Positions 63,003 through 64,000 of a DNA stretch of 64,000 nt are shown piece after piece (within the stretch, counting starts at the first letter, position 1; every line of letters starts with the position of its first letter). The translations under genes and the position numbers were made by a program. The DNA comes from Muricea muricata (lineage: Eukaryota; Cnidaria; Anthozoa; Malacalcyonacea; Plexauridae), in contig OY979725.1 of the NCBI GenBank assembly GCA_963855995.1, positions 8,442,118 through 8,506,117 of the forward strand, in the 5' to 3' direction. The notes beneath the pieces were generated by a model, which saw only the letters and a list, made by a program, of their open reading frames with translations, made no database searches and had not been told where the DNA came from.

Positions 63003-63745
63003 TTTCCATTACCAATCAAAATTTAAAATTGGAAAACTTCTGAAAACGTATTGTTATTTCCATTAAATGCTGGCTTTATGTCTATATATACTTTGGTGTG
63101 TACCACCATCCTGGAATCTTAGTTATATTTTTTTCCTTCTCTATTTTCTTCAATTCTGTATACTTATGTTCAAAACATTCTCTTTATTTTTGGTGTACCG
63201 GTACATATGTTGTCTGCATAGTACACTTGTACTTTATGTGACTAGTTATGGTATTAATAAAATCTACTTTACTAGTTTAGCTTTGTGGAAACAGCCATGC
63301 AAATGTGCAAACTACTTTGTCATAACTGTGTCCAATATATATGTTTGCTAGTACACTTTTTTAGCAAGAGAGATTACAACACTGGAAACATACAATTTGT
63401 CGCAATTAACCATTGAAATGCTTATGGTACACCAGTTTTGAACATTAAGTTGCAATGTAATCTAGGAATTAATTTCAGTTCGTATCAATAGTGGACTTTG
63501 TTACATAAAACCCCCAGAAGTCTACTTAGCGGGTGGTTTGAGCATAACCTGGAAAATTGTGACCACGGGTTTTTAACACTCACAATAGACCATTTTTGAG
63601 ATCTTTCCAGATAATATTGGAAACAATGGAATCCTCAAAAAAGTTAAATTTTCCAGTGGGACAATCAGAATGGTAAAAAAATGCACTTGAAGTACATTTA
63701 GCGTCAAAAACTTCGAAATAACTAGCCTAGTTCACCGATCTTTTT

Positions 63746-63774
63746 GCGGCTACCCACATGTACGCTACGCGTAC
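63746..63774. repeat. Right terminal inverted repeat and hairpin, copy 2
   Basis: This is the same sequence as the right end of copy 1. The perfect 12-bp TIR is at 63746-63757 and the outer 6-bp stem hairpin at 63760-63774. Confidence 0.75.
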
Positions 63775-63776
63775 CT

Positions 63777-64000
63777 ATTTTTTTCACTTGTAAAGAAAGT
63801 TTTAGGTTTTTCATTCCAGCATGTTGTTTCGCTCATTTCGATAGCTAGAGGACCGCAAACATGATTTCCGACTTGGTAAGATGTGAAATTTCGATTTAGA
63901 AGGTGTCCTTTAGCCTTGAGTTTAGCCTTCAAAACATCATTTTAAGCTCTAAAACGTTGCCGTTATTGATTTAGACAACTTCTTTGCGCTCAAATCGCTT
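63777..64000 (+). repeat. Satellite array (block 3, runs off the window)
   Basis: The satellite resumes after the second insert and continues to the window edge. It matches 49940-50163 with one difference seen (atagctag at 63841 against atagttag after the first insert). The array therefore continues beyond the window. Confidence 0.95.

Larger units (their letters stand above)
61264..63776. mobile_element. Non-autonomous TIR element inserted in satellite, copy 2
   Basis: This copy lies exactly 13,837 bp downstream of copy 1 and has the same 2513-bp length, ends, nested MITE and flanking monomers. I found no base difference from copy 1 by eye. Sharing the same split point in the same monomer variant shows that it arose by duplication of the surrounding array, not by a second transposition. 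Confidence 0.8.

Noticed and set aside
1-64000. Telomeric repeats or rDNA spacer
   Set aside because: No TTAGGG-like tandem hexamers and no rRNA sequence were seen; the repeat is a single ~264-bp family.

Overview
The window is almost entirely a tandem satellite array. Roughly 223 head-to-tail monomers of about 264 bp, all in the same orientation, occupy positions 1-47426, 49940-61263 and 63777-64000. The DNA is AT-rich and has no credible protein-coding gene, rRNA, tRNA or CRISPR array. Satellite arrays with nested higher-order repeats (HORs), together with an embedded cut-and-paste type element that carries a nested hAT-like MITE, point to a eukaryotic chromosome, probably pericentromeric or centromeric heterochromatin. 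The G/C-tract style of the MITE reminds me of invertebrate animal genomes, but the species cannot be told from the sequence.

Array layout. The monomers are organised at several scales, and every period is close to a whole number of monomers: a 6-mer of 1579 bp (about 3.4-7.7, 28.5-31.6, 35.6-37.8, 39.6-43.9 and 51.3-54.8 kb), a 10-mer of 2642 bp (about 9.8-16.9, 18.5-27.1 and, with one monomer missing, 31.7-35.2 kb), a 5-mer of 1313 bp (about 15.7-18.3 kb) and an 8-mer of 2105 bp (55.6-59.8 kb). The same modules recur in different orders. One example is a 5-kb block at 3.4-8.5 kb that returns 36,120 bp downstream at 39.5-44.6 kb. In-register unequal exchange explains this mosaic.

Interruption. 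A 2513-bp non-satellite segment sits at 47427-49939 and again at 61264-63776, exactly 13,837 bp later. I saw no difference between the two copies. The segment has a 12-bp terminal inverted repeat, hairpin-forming ends and a probable 6-bp ATTTTT target duplication, so it looks like a non-autonomous DNA transposon. Its left 210 bp is CpG-rich and leads into a strong splice-donor-like site. Nested inside is a 509-bp hAT-like MITE (48657-49165 and 62494-63002) with imperfect 14-bp TIRs and a near-perfect 8-bp target duplication.

Order of events inferred: the MITE entered the larger element, the larger element entered one satellite monomer, and then a unit of 43 monomers plus the element (13.8 kb) was duplicated in tandem. 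The element is therefore being amplified as a passenger of the satellite.
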